Source: Diplolepis rosae (Eukaryota; Arthropoda; Insecta; Hymenoptera; Diplolepididae). From it: a stretch of DNA of 64,000 bases. A program made the position numbers and the translations under genes. Below the pieces are notes generated by a model, which worked only from the letters and a program-made list of their open reading frames with translations, was not told where the DNA came from and did no database searches. The stretch is taken from the NCBI GenBank assembly GCA_030998225.1, contig JAPYXD010000715.1, positions 2,976,001 through 3,040,000 of the forward strand, read 5' to 3'. Positions within the stretch are counted from its first letter, which is position 1. Each line of letters starts with the position of its first letter. Shown here one piece after another: positions 9,892 through 22,034 of this stretch.

Positions 9892-10640
9892 GTAAAGGTA
9901 GGCGAATATGAAATTTTTAATTCAAGCGTGCGATTACATATAATGTATCATAGTGTACTCAAATATCTGAACATAAACAACGTATTATTATATTATATTT
10001 GTGTCCATGTTTCCACTGAAACCTCTGCCCTCTTTTCAGCAACAAACCCCCACCCCCTTTCTTTGTTTTGTTCTATTCCATTTATTCAAACGAAAATATT
10101 AACTTTGCCGCTTGAAAATCTTATTTATTTCTAAGGCATGAGAAAGGTTGCCTGATTTAGACCGTCTAAGGTTGGTCACATACGGCCGTTTTTATGCCGA
10201 GCGTGACGAAATACCATCAGGGCCTGATAGGATTTCCTTATCCGGGCCGTAAATAAAATAAGACAACCTTATCAGGGCCTACTAGTGCCCTGATTTTAAT
10301 TTCTACACGGGGTGTTTGAAGACTACAAAGGAAAAAGAAAAAATTGGGATTACTCTTACACCTGCCTGACATTTTTTCAGCTTATTTATAACTTAAGCAA
10401 AAAAAATTGAATTCCTAATGTATATATACAAATCTTACATCTACTGACTGAAAACGAAAAACACAAATATGTTCACGTCATATCTAATGAATTTAATCTG
10501 ATAACACAAAAACAGAAATGGTAGAAACCCGACAAGAGAAAGAAAAATAAACGTATTCACTATGATTGAAAACAAGTTTTACCGAAGAGTGAACAATGTT
10601 AAACAATTTTTTTTCAACAATACAGTTTCAAACTCTTATG
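9892..10640. other. non-coding, possibly degraded repeat
   Basis: No gene seen. At 10150-10310 GGTTGCCTGAT and TCAGGGCC-type blocks recur in both orientations, suggesting a decayed small inverted-repeat element whose limits I cannot set. Confidence 0.35.
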
Positions 10641-11130
10641 TCGCAATAATTTAAATTGAATTTAAGTTTTAAAGAATTTGAAATCCTTCTGTGGAAAAAG
10701 GGGCACTTTCGAATGTGCCGGGATTCAAGCCCGGGTCTTTCGATTGCCGGTCGACTGTTCTAACCAACTGAGCTTCACAGGCGTCCGACATCTCAGTCTC
10801 CACAAAGAGACCTCTTTATACCACCTAACGGCATTCCTTTACGGCTATAATAATTTCAAATCAAATGGTTGAGTCCGCAATTTTTGACACTCTACATTAT
10901 CGGAGGATCAGCCGTCAAGTATCAGATAGGAAACGTTCCCGACAGGTGTCCTCGTAGACAATTTCAAACTCTTATATCATAATAATACAAATGAAATTTA
11001 AATTTTAAAGAAACTGAAATCCTTCTGTGAAAAAAGAGACGCTTTCAACTGTGCTGGGATCCAATTTGGAATTATTACAGCCGTAAGGCAATTTCGTTAG
11101 GCCACATAAAGAGGTCTTCGTATGCAGAAG
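10640..11130 (-). repeat. two tandem units of a tRNA-bearing repeat
   Basis: Minus-oriented units. The first carries an almost complete tRNA-like body (10709-10782), an AGAGACC block, a GCCGTAAAGG-type block and a tail with ATTATCGGAGGATCA and ACAGGTGTCCTCGTAGACAA. The second (about 10960-11130) begins with the same TCTTATAT/AAATGAA stretch but has lost most of the tRNA body, keeping GCTGGGATCC. The family recurs as an inverted dimer at 55935-56757. Confidence 0.65.
10709..10782 (-). ncRNA. tRNA-like body of a repeat (probably not a functional tRNA)
   Basis: Cloverleaf elements read on the minus strand: D-stem GCTC/GAAC with one mismatch, anticodon loop giving GGC, and a perfect T-stem CCGGG/CCCGG with loop CTTGAAT. 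The acceptor stem pairs at only 5 of 7 positions. A- and B-box-like Pol III promoter elements are present. It is embedded in a longer repeat that recurs in the window, so I read it as the head of a tRNA-derived SINE-like repeat. Confidence 0.55.
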
Positions 11131-11214
11131 TATACCAAGAATTTTCAGGATTCTGAAAATTCTTTAAAATTATAATTTCAAATAATGATTACTTCTTTAG
11201 TGAACCGTAAATCA

Positions 11215-11592
11215 AACAGTGTAACTTAATAGTGTGAAGTAAATTTCTCTACTTCTTTTTTGTGACGGTTCTTTATCAGACAATGTTAACTGAACTATTG
11301 ACATGAGTGCAGTTACATTTTTTTCTAGATACCAAATTTCAAGCTTCGGCTCCAAGAAACTAATGTACCTTCCTATGGACGTCAAGGTACCTTCATTTAT
11401 TTGTAAACTTCTTAGGAAATTTGAACCAATAATAAATGAAGCATCATTTTTCAATAGGACCATGAAAATTAAACAATTCAATTGCGCATCAACAATTGAT
11501 TTTTTCTCCATTAGTTTCATTCTTTTTTGAAGAATTAGAGAGAATTCAACTGCATTGAGCATTTCTATGTCATTTAATGCACACCTTCTCAC
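11215..11592 (-). pseudogene. possible retroelement protease C-terminal fragment
   Basis: An open frame of about 125 codons on the minus strand without a natural ATG start (the first codon is GTG). It contains FIIGSNFLRSLQINEGTL, which resembles the hydrophobic-G-x-x-FL block of gypsy-type proteases and compares with IIGINFL in the fragment at 1-359. No catalytic D-T/S-G is visible upstream. This is a tentative call; it could be an unrelated open frame. Confidence 0.3.
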
Positions 11593-11595
11593 AGG

Positions 11596-12507
11596 GTATT
11601 ATTCCTGTTTACAATTACTGTTTTTTGGATAATTATTGTATGATAAGCTTTCAAGAACACAATATGGAACATTTAACATCATTACAATTCACTGTCACTA
11701 ATATATCGGCAATAAAAAATTTGTCAAAGAATTATTTTTTCACAATTTCATAGTTTTTGTACTGATAGAATTCATATTAGTTGAATGTTTAATCACGAAT
11801 TTATTCAGTTTCATTCACCAGATAGTCAAATTTCATACAGGACATAGCCGGGTAAGTATGTGTGGTACAATAATTCAACATTTAGTACTAATGACATTTG
11901 CCAAACTTCTATGTTTGCGTAAGATGCACCACATGGGGTTCGTCAGTTAGATTAGCATCTCTTATATATGTACTATTTACACTCTTCACGCTATGCAACC
12001 TATATACAATATTTATACTATATATGCACGGAAAAATGTGTATCTGGCACAGGGATATGTTAGATTAGAGCAGCCATTTTTATAGTTAGAATATGTGATA
12101 ATATAGCTGAAACAGCGATATATTTTTTGTACCAGCTACACATTTTTTGCGTGTACCCTTCACAATGTCGCTGTCAAATCAATTTTCATCGCCATTATTT
12201 GCTATCATTGGGTTTATACTCTCTTTCTGAAATTAATAAACGGCCATAAACCTTTTTATTAATATAGCGAGTATAAGCCAGCATTTTTAACAAGTTAGAA
12301 TGTTCTTTTACGTATTGAACGTTAAGTGTGACATTTTCTAATAACTCGTTTGCACATAAAGTGTAAGAAAATAGTTGGTTACATAAAAAGCTACGCTTTC
12401 AAGATTTATTTTCTAAAAACATACTGCTACTTACGACTATCAATAAATTGAACAAAACACAAAAGAAGATATGCGAAAAAAATTTTTTCATTTAAAGCAA
12501 TTAAATA
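11596..12507. other. AT-rich sequence, no gene seen
   Basis: Nothing recognisable on either strand. Confidence 0.45.
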
Positions 12508-12690
12508 AGTAGGCAGAGGTCGTCCAAACTGTCGAAGTTACTTAATATATGGTAGATATTAACAAAATTCGTTTATTATTAGATGGGGTCGTTGGTCTTC
12601 TGTTCTCGAACGTACTTTTCATACGCCTTCGTTTACTATTAAATGTTTACGAAACAGAGAAAAGGTGCTTTAAACAGAATCAAAATAAAT
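12508..12690 (+). repeat. leader fragment of the ORF1-only LINE family
   Basis: Homologous in plus orientation to the reverse complement of 5403-5546. Shared blocks in order are GGTCGTCCAAACTG, TTAACAAAATTCG, TTTATTATTA, TTGGTCTTCT and, near the end, AAAAGGTGCTT. It stops where ORF1 would begin, so it is a 5'-only remnant. Confidence 0.65.
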
Positions 12691-13837
12691 AGGCACAAAA
12701 TTTCTATAACCAAAAAATATTTATCTAAAAACAAAACTTGAAACTGTTATGAAAATTTTGAAATAAAGAAAAGGAAGAAATTTATATGACACAATAACAA
12801 TTTTTCTACATTACCACATCTTAGTTTCTAATCTTAATTGCTTCTCCTACCGGATTCCTGGAAAGCAAAAGAAACAAGGAGAACACGTCCTAGGATTTTG
12901 AAGGTCTTGGTGTTCCGGGACAAATTCAATTTGATGTCATGGTAGTCTTGAAAAAGGAACCACATTTGTTCTTACACGATTCACTTGCCCACACACACCT
13001 TCTTTCTCAATTTGAACCTGATAGTTTTAAGATGAGAAAGAGATAGATGGCTTTTAAACAGAAGGGAGGCAGTACTTTTAGATTGTCTGAACAAAGGAGT
13101 GATCCTACTGTTGGGTACCGGTCATGCCTAGCGCGGAATATCGAGGGCGCGAGTCCTCTGACCCCCAAAGCAAGATGTGACCAACCGTGTCGAAGGTTGA
13201 ATGGCACTAAGGTAACCAAATCACCCCGTAGTGTCGGCGGACGGGAGCCTGTCACTGATAGCGGCCTGCACACCGAGACTGGGGGGCGTGGTGTCGCTTA
13301 CGGTGGGTCGGGAAACCAGGCTGCACCCCACATTATTACAAGCCCCATCCAGGCAAGCGGAGCTCTGCCTGGACGGAAAACTTTTATTCTCTTCCTACTC
13401 GTGGGACTCAATATAGATCATTATTTAAAATCAAATAAAACCACCGAGGGCCCTCAAAGGGAGGCCCTGGTTCTGGGCCGTCGAACTCACCCAAAACGTG
13501 CCGAGGGAGCTCCTCTGGGGGAACACTCGACACGGTGAAGGAGAATCCGAGAATCCTTCCCAGGGCGAACCTGAGGGGACTGTAGTAGAGCTTTCTGTGA
13601 AAAGGACAAACCTGTATGGAATAAGGAGTGGCCGGCGGGGGCTAGCTGGATCCTTATCGTAGGGATTCCAGAGGGGGCTGCTGGGGATTTAAAGGCCCTG
13701 GACTTCAACCCCCATCTGGGAACAGGCAGAGTCAGCATCAGGCTGACTCAGCGGGACCCTTCCAAGGGTACTGCCACGACAGGGTATTCCGTGTCGTGGC
13801 CGGAGTATTCTCCGGCCTAATCCCAACGATGGCTGGA

Positions 13838-14121
13838 CCGGGTGTTCCGTGTACACAAATAAATTTGCACCATAGTATAGGCGCCTCGGCGGTATTAACC
13901 AGACGCATGGCTATGGTGTGGCGAGGGATAGCCCCAATACAAGAACCCTGGGTTTACAGCGAGAAGATTAGGGGATTAGGGGGATGTGGCACGATATTCA
14001 AAGGCCCACTCGAGAATGTGCCAAGAGAGTGCATTGCCGTCAAAGACATTGACGCGCTATTGGTACCGAACAGGTGTTCAAGGGGGGAAAAGTGTGGGGC
14101 TAAAAAGTGTCTGAGATTCTG
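13838..14121 (+). pseudogene. R1-clade ORF2 endonuclease N-terminus
   Basis: CTQINLHHSIGASAVL, then IAPIQEPWV (the catalytic Glu of the apurinic-type endonuclease) and IRGLGG. This matches the first 90 residues of R1-clade ORF2 (usual form LNLHHSKGASA, LIQEPWV, I-x-GL). It ends at a stop near 14121 with no GDFN motif reached. Confidence 0.7.
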
Positions 14122-15250
14122 AGTCGCTTACAGACGCTGATTTTCAGGGGTATTACCGGGGCAATGAGGACCACGCCGACAGCAGCAGTGGGCTTTGTTA
14201 CCTGCGAGGAATCTATTAACATAGCAAAAATCGCAGAGGCGGCCCAGACGATGGGTCGCCTTACAGCTATGGGCAAGTGAACGAGTGGGGTCAAACATAC
14301 CAGGCTCCCAATGGACATTACCGAACTGCTACCTATATCGATGAAGCAGGACAAAACGGTAAAGAACTACAACTTCGACAAACTCTTCCGGACATGCATC
14401 CCAAACAGGAAGGCGTGGAAGGAGGAGGAGGAAGGAGAAGTCCTCCTGGAAGAGGAACTATGGTTCACAGATGGTTCCAAAGGTGAGAGCTGAGCGGGAG
14501 CTGGACTGTGCGACAGCGCAGGAAAGAGGTTTAGCAATTCCCCTGGGAACGAGAAATCTCTTCGATTCTGGTGTGGAAGTGCAAAAAGGTACTAAACTGA
14601 CTCGCAGAACTAAATAATGTGGCTCTGATTAGGGTCCCAGGTCACTCAGGGATCAAGGGCAACGAGAAAGCCGCCCAGCTGGCAAAGAAAGGGGAAGCGG
14701 GCAAATCAATCGGCCCGGAACCTATTCTGGGCCTGGCACCCTGCTGCACCAAGCTGGCGATTAAAAACTGGGTCGTGGAGAAACACAACGAATACTGGGC
14801 TCAAGTAAAGGGTTGTCGTCAGGCTAGGAATTTCCTGGGCAAATGTCGCAGGACGGACTTGGCTCACGCAATCTTAGGCTTGCCCAAAAATGATACAAGG
14901 ATTTTTGTCCAGATACTAACTGGGCACAACCACTTCAACTACCACAAGCGCAATATGGGTATAACACCCATCACGGCTTGTAGGAGATGCAGCTAGGATG
15001 ATGAAACGTCGCTTCACGCCTTAAATCAATGCCCCGCTTTTGCCCGGATCAGGCGTCAAACCTTCGGATCAGCGTTGCTGCGACCAGAGGAGACGGTCAC
15101 TATTGGCTGACGATATTCTGGGCTTCCTGAGGAGGTATCTTTGATTCCAAATTACCTTCCTGGACCAACCATTTTTCAAAAGTCTTTGGCTGGAGCTGTG
15201 ATGAGCTGCATCAACGGGTTTTGTCAAGGTGCTCGAGTTACAAAAGCTTA
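14098..15250 (+). pseudogene. R1-clade ORF2: RT tail, RNase H and C-terminal zinc knuckle
   Basis: It starts with ILSRLQTLIFRGITGAMRTT, the conserved end of the RT thumb in R1-clade proteins (GITGAMRTTPTAA). RNase H follows with ELWFTDGSKG (first catalytic Asp, near 14456-14485) and, after lesions, RVPGHSGIKGNEKAAQLAKK near 14640. The C-terminal Cys-His region is CRRCS near 14980, with a stop immediately after and then HALNQCPAFARIR in frame. Several frameshifts and stops; no activity expected. Confidence 0.75.
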
Positions 15251-15782
15251 AGGTGGCACGCGACCTTATTTGGTAATTTCTGGTAATCTTGACATCCCCC
15301 CTAACAAACTCCCCCCAGAAATTATTGTTCACGTCCTCGAAAACTGGAGGTTTAGTAATGAAGTTCGAAATCACACAATTTCTGCTGATTCAACTTACAC
15401 GAAGTTGATTATTACATAAATACATAATTATATTTTCGAATAACATTTCAAAAGGCGAATTTCGTGATTTTTCTAAATTTTGAGTTTTTGACTATGAAGA
15501 TATTTTAAGCATACCATGCAAATTTTTTTCCACGGAGATAGAATGACTGGATTAAAAATTGAAAAAGTGATCCAGATTTTACGTTTTCGTGTGATTTCTC
15601 TTATGTAAATCCCATGGGAAATTCCAAGGCGCATGTTTGGTGGGTAAATATTAACCAATTTGGCTAAAATTTGATGTACTTTCTTTTTTTGAGCATACGA
15701 ACGAATTCCGCAAGTGGGAGCAAACGAATTGAGAAAAAAATAAATAAGGACCGCTCTATTGTACAGCTCTTCAGTCACAGAG
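15251..15782. other. no gene seen
   Basis: The minus-strand open frames here have no recognisable content. A pyrimidine-rich tract and CTCTTCAGTCACAG at 15767-15780 could be the acceptor for the next segment. Confidence 0.4.
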
Positions 15783-16146
15783 ACAGTTTATGCCGTGCGT
15801 CCTTTTATTTTACAAAAATGAATTCGGAGACCAAAGTTTTGTACCAATGAGTCGAGCCGCACGGTAAGCAATTTACGGTGCCTTCGAGATTCAAGAGCAT
15901 GGGTGCCACCATTCAATCGATGGCAGCCGCGATAGATGCAAAGCTTGCTGTTAAGGTAGCAATTGCTAATGGGAAATTACGGTAGGTGAAAGAAGTTATT
16001 ACATATATTTCTGGATCATTCTAATGCTGGTTCTTGATATATGTATCCTGAGACAGTTCAGAGTCCCTACTGGGACACAAATGCGTCTCAATGGTGCTAC
16101 CAAGGGTACTGGGCTCCTGTAGGTGGAGCAGGACCTCCTAATGTTA
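15783..16146 (+). CDS. possible further coding segments of the candidate gene
   Basis: Three adjacent open stretches. 15783-15863 encodes QFMPCVLLFYKNEFGDQSFV and ends at a consensus donor (GCACG|GTAAGC, phase 2). About 15845-15983, in another frame, encodes KSMGATIQSMAAAIDAKLAV and ends at ACG|GTAGGTG or an adjacent TAG. 16030-16146 encodes YPETVQSPYWDTNASQWCYQ and a Gly/Pro-rich end before TGA. Phase 2 at 15783 fits the second donor of the 9758 exon. The exact exon structure between the stretches is unresolved and a frameshifted pseudogene is possible. Confidence 0.3.
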
Positions 16147-16641
16147 TTTATTTGAATTGATATTGATATATTTATTTGTATTTCAGACTTCATTTCTGCA
16201 TCCGCTACACTCCCACCAGGGTAATTGCTTTGAAAATATGGAGATGTATGGAGACGTTGATAATGACAAGCCAGGAGTTTTTTAGTGAGGATTCCATTTC
16301 GGGTGCTTCTTGATTGATTTAGCTTCATCCTTTTGTCAACGTTTGTTCTTACTTTTCTAGCCTCTTTAAGAATCTGAGGGGCCCAAAAGGACTGGGGTAT
16401 CAGCCAAGGGACAGGGCCTTCAAATTGATCAAGGTTCAGTACCTTGGCAGCCCTCTCTCGCACACGCCATGTGCAGCACGTTGGGAACTAGTGAATATCC
16501 TTACTTATTTTTATCCTTGGAGTAAATGTTTACGGTCGATTTGAGGATATTCCTGGTTTTTCTGTTTCACTGATACTCTGGAGGTGTTTTTTGCTGCTGG
16601 GCTCCCAAAAAATAGGTCAACAAGAAGGGCCTGCTATATAT
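16147..16641. other. no gene seen
   Basis: The 154-codon minus-strand open frame at 15999-16463 is low in recognisable content and overlaps the plus-strand open segments above. I do not call it. Confidence 0.4.
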
Positions 16642-19599
16642 TGTAACCTTTATTTTATAAAATTGATTTGGGGGTCAGATTATGTTATTTTATTATCGTT
16701 GAAATTGCAATTGATACCAAAGTTATTTATCAACAAGAAATTTTATTTACAAGGTTCGGGGTAACGCAATTTACCCCGAGCAACCTAACCCGACCACATA
16801 TAATTTCACGAACTCGAAAATAGAGCTCCGCTACCATTACATTGTTGAGCGCGAAGTTATTTAGACGAAATAACCAAACTTGATACGTTATACTGACGGC
16901 TATAGTGTCCGGCCAAATAGTGTTGGGTCACCCTGTACCTTCTGACCAAAGCAACAGGGTCCTCCAAATACCGTGGAGGGCGCCGGGCAAGGAGTAGCGT
17001 CAACGCGTATTCCAATCACCCACGCCTGTTACGTCTATTCAGCAGAGCGCTAACACCTGTGCCCTTTCAGCGTCCTTGGGATTAAGCGACAGTGCTATTC
17101 CACGCAATTATGATTCACATCGCGACCACTGACTATCGCGCACACCACACAATTCGAATAAGTTTTAATTTAACACACAAACCAAAAAGAGAGAATCAAA
17201 AGCTACCTGAGATCCTGCGACGGCCTCGCCAACTTCCTCTGCCAGACACGCACGTTAAAATCTAAATTTTTGACCCGTGGCACACCAACCACCTCAGACG
17301 CCAAACAGAGAATGAATAAAAAGATGGCGAGATCTGCTGGCGCAGTGTCTCCAGAACGTGGGATTTTTCGGCCCCCACCACGTTCCCATCTGGGAGAAAC
17401 ACATGCAAACGTGGCGTGTCAGTGTGTCGGCTCTGCTACACGCTGCGGTCACCAGCTTCGTGTAAAGCCGAAGGTGGACGAAGACGGACTTCGTTACAAT
17501 GCTTGAGTTTTCAAGTTATTTTTAGATTTCACGCTTTCGTTTATCGAGTCCAAATTAAGAATTGTATTTTTCTCGAGTACGTGCAAAAGAGGCGCGAAGC
17601 AGACGACGAATTTGAATTCACGAAGTATATAGTTCAAGAAATAACACTTTTCTTCAATTTCTTGAAGAAAGTCTGCATGAAATAAACATCAGAATGATCT
17701 TGGAAAATTTCATGAGGATTTCAACACTTCAAAAATAAACTTTCAGTGAAATTTAGTGACAATAAATGTATAAAATTTGAATCAATATATAATTTTCCAT
17801 TCAAATTTATATACTTCTTACTAATTTTGTACATTTAACATTTTTTCAATTAGAACAATATTTTATATCAAGATAAAATGAACATAAAATTCAAGTTCAT
17901 AATTTATATTTTCAGTTATATGTTAGAAATATTTTCATCTCACATTTTTGTAGCCTAAGCACAAACTTTTCATTCCAAAACTTAAAATCTCTACGGAAAT
18001 GGAAAATTGTCTAATAGCAGTGGATAAATTAAAAAGCTAAAATATGTGTTTATTGGTATTTCCATATTAACATATAAATATCAATCAACTTTAAATTTTA
18101 CATAAAAATGTTCGTTCGAAGTGTTCAAATCTTGTTACAATTTGACAAGAGTTTATGGAGGAGTGCAATCTTTTGGATGAAATATTTTGTAGTTCTTAAT
18201 TTGTCTGTCCGTCTGAAATCGTAGTAAGATTTGAACAGTAAACAACAAATTTTCCAATAGAATTCAGGATCAATAATAATTGATTCAGGAAATACTTCAA
18301 CTCTGTAGAGCATTTTTGTATTTCAAATTCTAAATGTGTGCTTAAGTCACAAAAAAGTAAGCTGAAAATGTAGATATAAAACTAATTATGTCATGTTTAT
18401 GTCTTCTTAATGGAAAATACTTTGCATATAATTCTCTAATTCGATATTTTTTTAATGTATGAACATTCAAGAAATTGATAAATATTCCATCTTTTTATAG
18501 GAACTAAAAATTTCCGGATAATGCTTTGATTCAGAAAGCTAAAAATTTGTCAATTATTGATATAAATTGCAATTTTACAATTGCATTATTTTTAAAATAT
18601 TTTAACATCTCTTCAATCTTGATAATTCTTACAGAAGTTTATTTCATATGAGTGACTTTTTCTTTTTCTAATGAAAGATTTCGTAATTCTAAATTCGGCC
18701 CAATTCGTAACATTGTAAAAAGATTTTAAAACTTCATAAAAATTTTTTTTCTGTTTTATTCAAAGTCAATAAATATTCAATGTTTGGAATCGAAATATTA
18801 AGTAAATGATTTTTAATTTCTGGGAATAAACTGCTTTAATAAGACAATCTTTCTTCTTTGTGAGAAATCTCAATTTTAAAATTAAAATTCTACGCATAGG
18901 ATACAAAAACATAATATGAAAATACTTTTATTACAGAATTTTGAAATATACAAGTTGACCAATTTTTAATCGAGTAAATCGGCTACTTTAAGCAAAAAAT
19001 TATGTTAAAAATATTTTATGAAAAAAAAATAAGACACATTAAATTACGGTTTAAAATCCACATTCATAGATTGATGGTAAAAGCAGTTTAAAGTTTTTTA
19101 ATCTTACGTTTTAGTGACGTATGCACAGACTTTTAATCAGATAAATGAAATGCTTTATAGAAAGTCAAAATTTTCTTATTACTGCACTTAATCAAATTTA
19201 TAATGTAAAAATATTTTTTAATTGATGCTTTCGCTGAATTCTTTAAACATTCAATAATTGAAAATTGTACTCAAAATTTAATCTTGCAGCGTTCCAATAT
19301 TCCCACAATGTTACAAAATCTTATTAATCATTATTTTAGTCGAATTATTTTAAAAATATTTAAAAAATAAATGTAAATATTTTGATTAAATACTTTGTCA
19401 AATTTTGCATTTGACTGATCTTGCAAAATTGTTGAAAGTTTTGAATACCGATAGAAGAAACTTTAAATGAAATTTTATGTCCATAAATGCTTAAAGTTCT
19501 ATATAGAAATATCAACTACAACATTCTCAAATTTTATAAATAAACTACTAAATTCAAAAAGTTTCGGATTTTTTTAAAAACTGTACAAATTTCAAATAT

Positions 19600-19810
19600 G
19601 AATCAGTCAAAATCTACTGATTATCAGTGAAATTTGACTGATTTAAATAACTAAAAACAGGTTACTGTGAATCAGTCAAATTTCACTGCTTACTTCAGTG
19701 AAAAGTAACTGATTTAACAGTGAAAAATATTGTTTCCACTGATGATTCAGTGAAAAGGAAAATCACTGATTCAATCAGTGAAAATTTGACTGATTCAGGT
19801 TTAGAGTGTA
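19600..19810. repeat. subterminal cluster of ATCAGTGAAA motifs, left arm
   Basis: Roughly a dozen copies of ATCAGT(GAAA) in both orientations within 210 bp, mirrored in the right arm at about 22636-22850. A related cluster lies at 32720-32825 and ends with the same GATTCAGGTTTAGAG block. Possible transposase-binding array or a small satellite captured in the arms; the role is inference. Confidence 0.6.
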
Positions 19811-20246
19811 TAAAAATTTCAAATATAAAGTGTACTCTGTACATTAATCAAACAAATTTAGAAGATGAATATTTTAATAAATATTCATAAATATTATTGG
19901 AATTTAGAATTTTTTAGATTTTTTAGATCAAATGCCAGTATACGTCGAACAAAAATGTTTTGTTTTAAATCAAATAATGAAGAAGTTTGATTAATTCGGG
20001 ATGATTTGGGGTGCTTGATTATTGTGAGTCCCCTTGCCTCTCACTTATGCCCAAAGCGTGATATTACTCAATTTCAGTATGTTTTCTTACTCACAAAATA
20101 ATAATTAAAACTAAACAATTTCCATACCCGAGGCACGCGAAGAAAGGAATAAAGAACGTATCTCTGATATAAGAAATAAAATGTCATTATTTTGTGAGTA
20201 AGAAAGGGGTTTGAAATTGATTAACGCCATGCCTTGGCCATTAGAA

Positions 20247-22034
20247 TTAATCCTCTCCTTCGTGAGTGAAGAGCGACAAACCACTTTCCCTATCACTTTC
20301 TGCCATCTCATACAGATTTTCGGTCATTAATTGCAAATGCTTCGAAGTGATGCTCGTTGTTCTGGCTGTTTCAGCTCTCGCCTTTAGGGCTGATCGAGTA
20401 ACACAAATTGAGTTGACCGTCCTGTTTCCTAAGCGATTTCTTTTGGGAGTTTTCGCGTCCGTGAGCATGGAGAAACCTCGCTCCGCCTCAGCATTTAAAT
20501 GAGGAAGACTCCGAACATGATTCAATACTGAGGTCAAATTTGGAAAAAGTTTTTCTCCTGTACTCGTCGAAGATACACCGATACTAGACCACATTTCGTC
20601 AAAAGATAAATTCGACCACTTTTCTTTGAGTTCCTGTCTGATTTTGAGTAAAGAATCCCACTCTTTTTGTACACCTATTCTATCAAACGACCCTAAATCT
20701 TGACAATCTTTCCAGACCCTAGGAAAAGTTTCGCTTCGATCAGCATAGAAAGCTACTTGAGGCCGGAAAACAGCAACGCAAGACAAAAAGATGTCATCAA
20801 AAGGAAGTCGATTGCGAATTTCTTCGCTTGCTGTGACATAAAATTTCAAGCAATTACGAAGAAATAGATCAACTTCTACTATTTGCAATTTCTTGTTTGT
20901 AAGTTGCTGCTGGAAATATTCTCGCGTTTCCTTACCAACGTCAATGTCTTGAAGCGGCTTTTGATTACTAGGATCTGCAAAGTTAACATTTCTAATGATT
21001 TGAAAGAATAAATTCGGTTGAAGAAGACCCTCTTTCAAATAACTGCTAAGAATCCATACGAAGAATTTAGCCGAGTTTGGCTGCAGTTCCTGAACCATTG
21101 TTTCGCGACTTTGAAATTTCGCATTGTATACGTTGAACCTATTCAAAGTAAATTTCAAGAATAGGAAATATGCGAGTGTCAAAGGATTCTGCATTTTTCC
21201 TAACAAGTCTTTGGCCTTCTCTACCTTCTCAAATACGAGGACCATAAGATACTGAAGAATAACTTCCCAATTCTTTATTATAATATCGATGCATCGATAG
21301 CGGACAAGCCAGCAAGTTTCAGAATGACTAGGAATTTTTTGATAGTCATTTCCTAATTCCAAAACAATCGATCGAAAAATAGCCGTTCGCTTGGAGCTAG
21401 CATTAAGAAAAGCTGGCAAATCTTTGATTAAATCCTCTACATCTGGGATTGTGGCACAAGCATATTTTGCTACAATTGCTGACGAATGCGAGACACACGG
21501 GAAAACAATTAAACGGGGACTTTTTTCCTTTAATTTTGTTTAAAATGAGGACCTATTGCCGACCATCACCTGTGCATTATCACAAGCTAAAGCACAGATA
21601 TTAGATAAAGGGATTTTCTGCCCGGACAATGCTTTTTCGAACGCATCAAAAATTTTAGAGGCAGAACAATCCGAAGCATTTACATTAATAAGCTGGAGCA
21701 ATTCCACCCTGAAAGAAAATGTCGTTGGCTCCACATATCGAACCATTAATGACAGCCACTTTTCTAGAGTCCTGTCGGTCGTTTCGTCTTCGTACACTGA
21801 AAATGATTGCTTACGCAAAATATTTGCCATGCGATCAGTTTCAGCAGCACATACGACGTTATTTACAACTAGGACCATTTTAGTGTGGCTCAATCTAACG
21901 TCTTTTGAAACCGAAGGTTCCATATCTTGGAAAAGTTCTATCATTTTTTTATATAACATTTTTGTTCGACGTATACTGGCATTTGATAGAGGCAAGCCTG
22001 AAGTACGGGCTACATTTGTAGCGTTTTTTACCAC
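20247..22034 (-). pseudogene. hAT-family transposase with one in-frame stop
   Basis: On the minus strand the frame runs from about 22034 to TGA/TAA near 20247, interrupted by one TAA at 21540-21542; roughly 590 codons are recognisable. Features in order: YEDETTDRTLEKWLSL with the first catalytic Asp (near 21800), ALACDNAQVMVG with the second Asp (near 21570), HSSAIVAKYAC, LVRYRCIDIIIKNW, and the C-terminal dimerisation region LPHLNAEAERGFSMLTD (near 20500). It belongs to the ZMYM/DUF4371-like branch of hAT proteins. The N-terminal BED-type finger is not visible; a frameshift near 22040 precedes a Lys-rich start. With only one stop in the core it is relatively young. Confidence 0.85.

Larger units (their letters stand above)
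12845..15250 (+). mobile_element. R1-clade LINE with ends of ORF2 kept and most of RT deleted
   Basis: Plus strand. The leader at 12845-13085 matches 7880-8130, followed by a GC-rich region with broken frames, an endonuclease start near 13838, then a jump to the RT C-terminus, RNase H and zinc-knuckle tail up to about 15250. Same family as the minus-strand element at 5879-8133. It is more GC-rich than its AT-rich surroundings, as is typical of these elements. Confidence 0.7.

Noticed and set aside
13047..13538. 163-codon open frame at the start of the second R1-clade element
   Set aside because: It begins in the repeated leader and has no zinc knuckle or ORF1-like content; probably chance openness of GC-rich leader sequence.
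15999..16463. 154-codon minus-strand open frame
   Set aside because: No motif, and it overlaps plus-strand stretches with better coding character.
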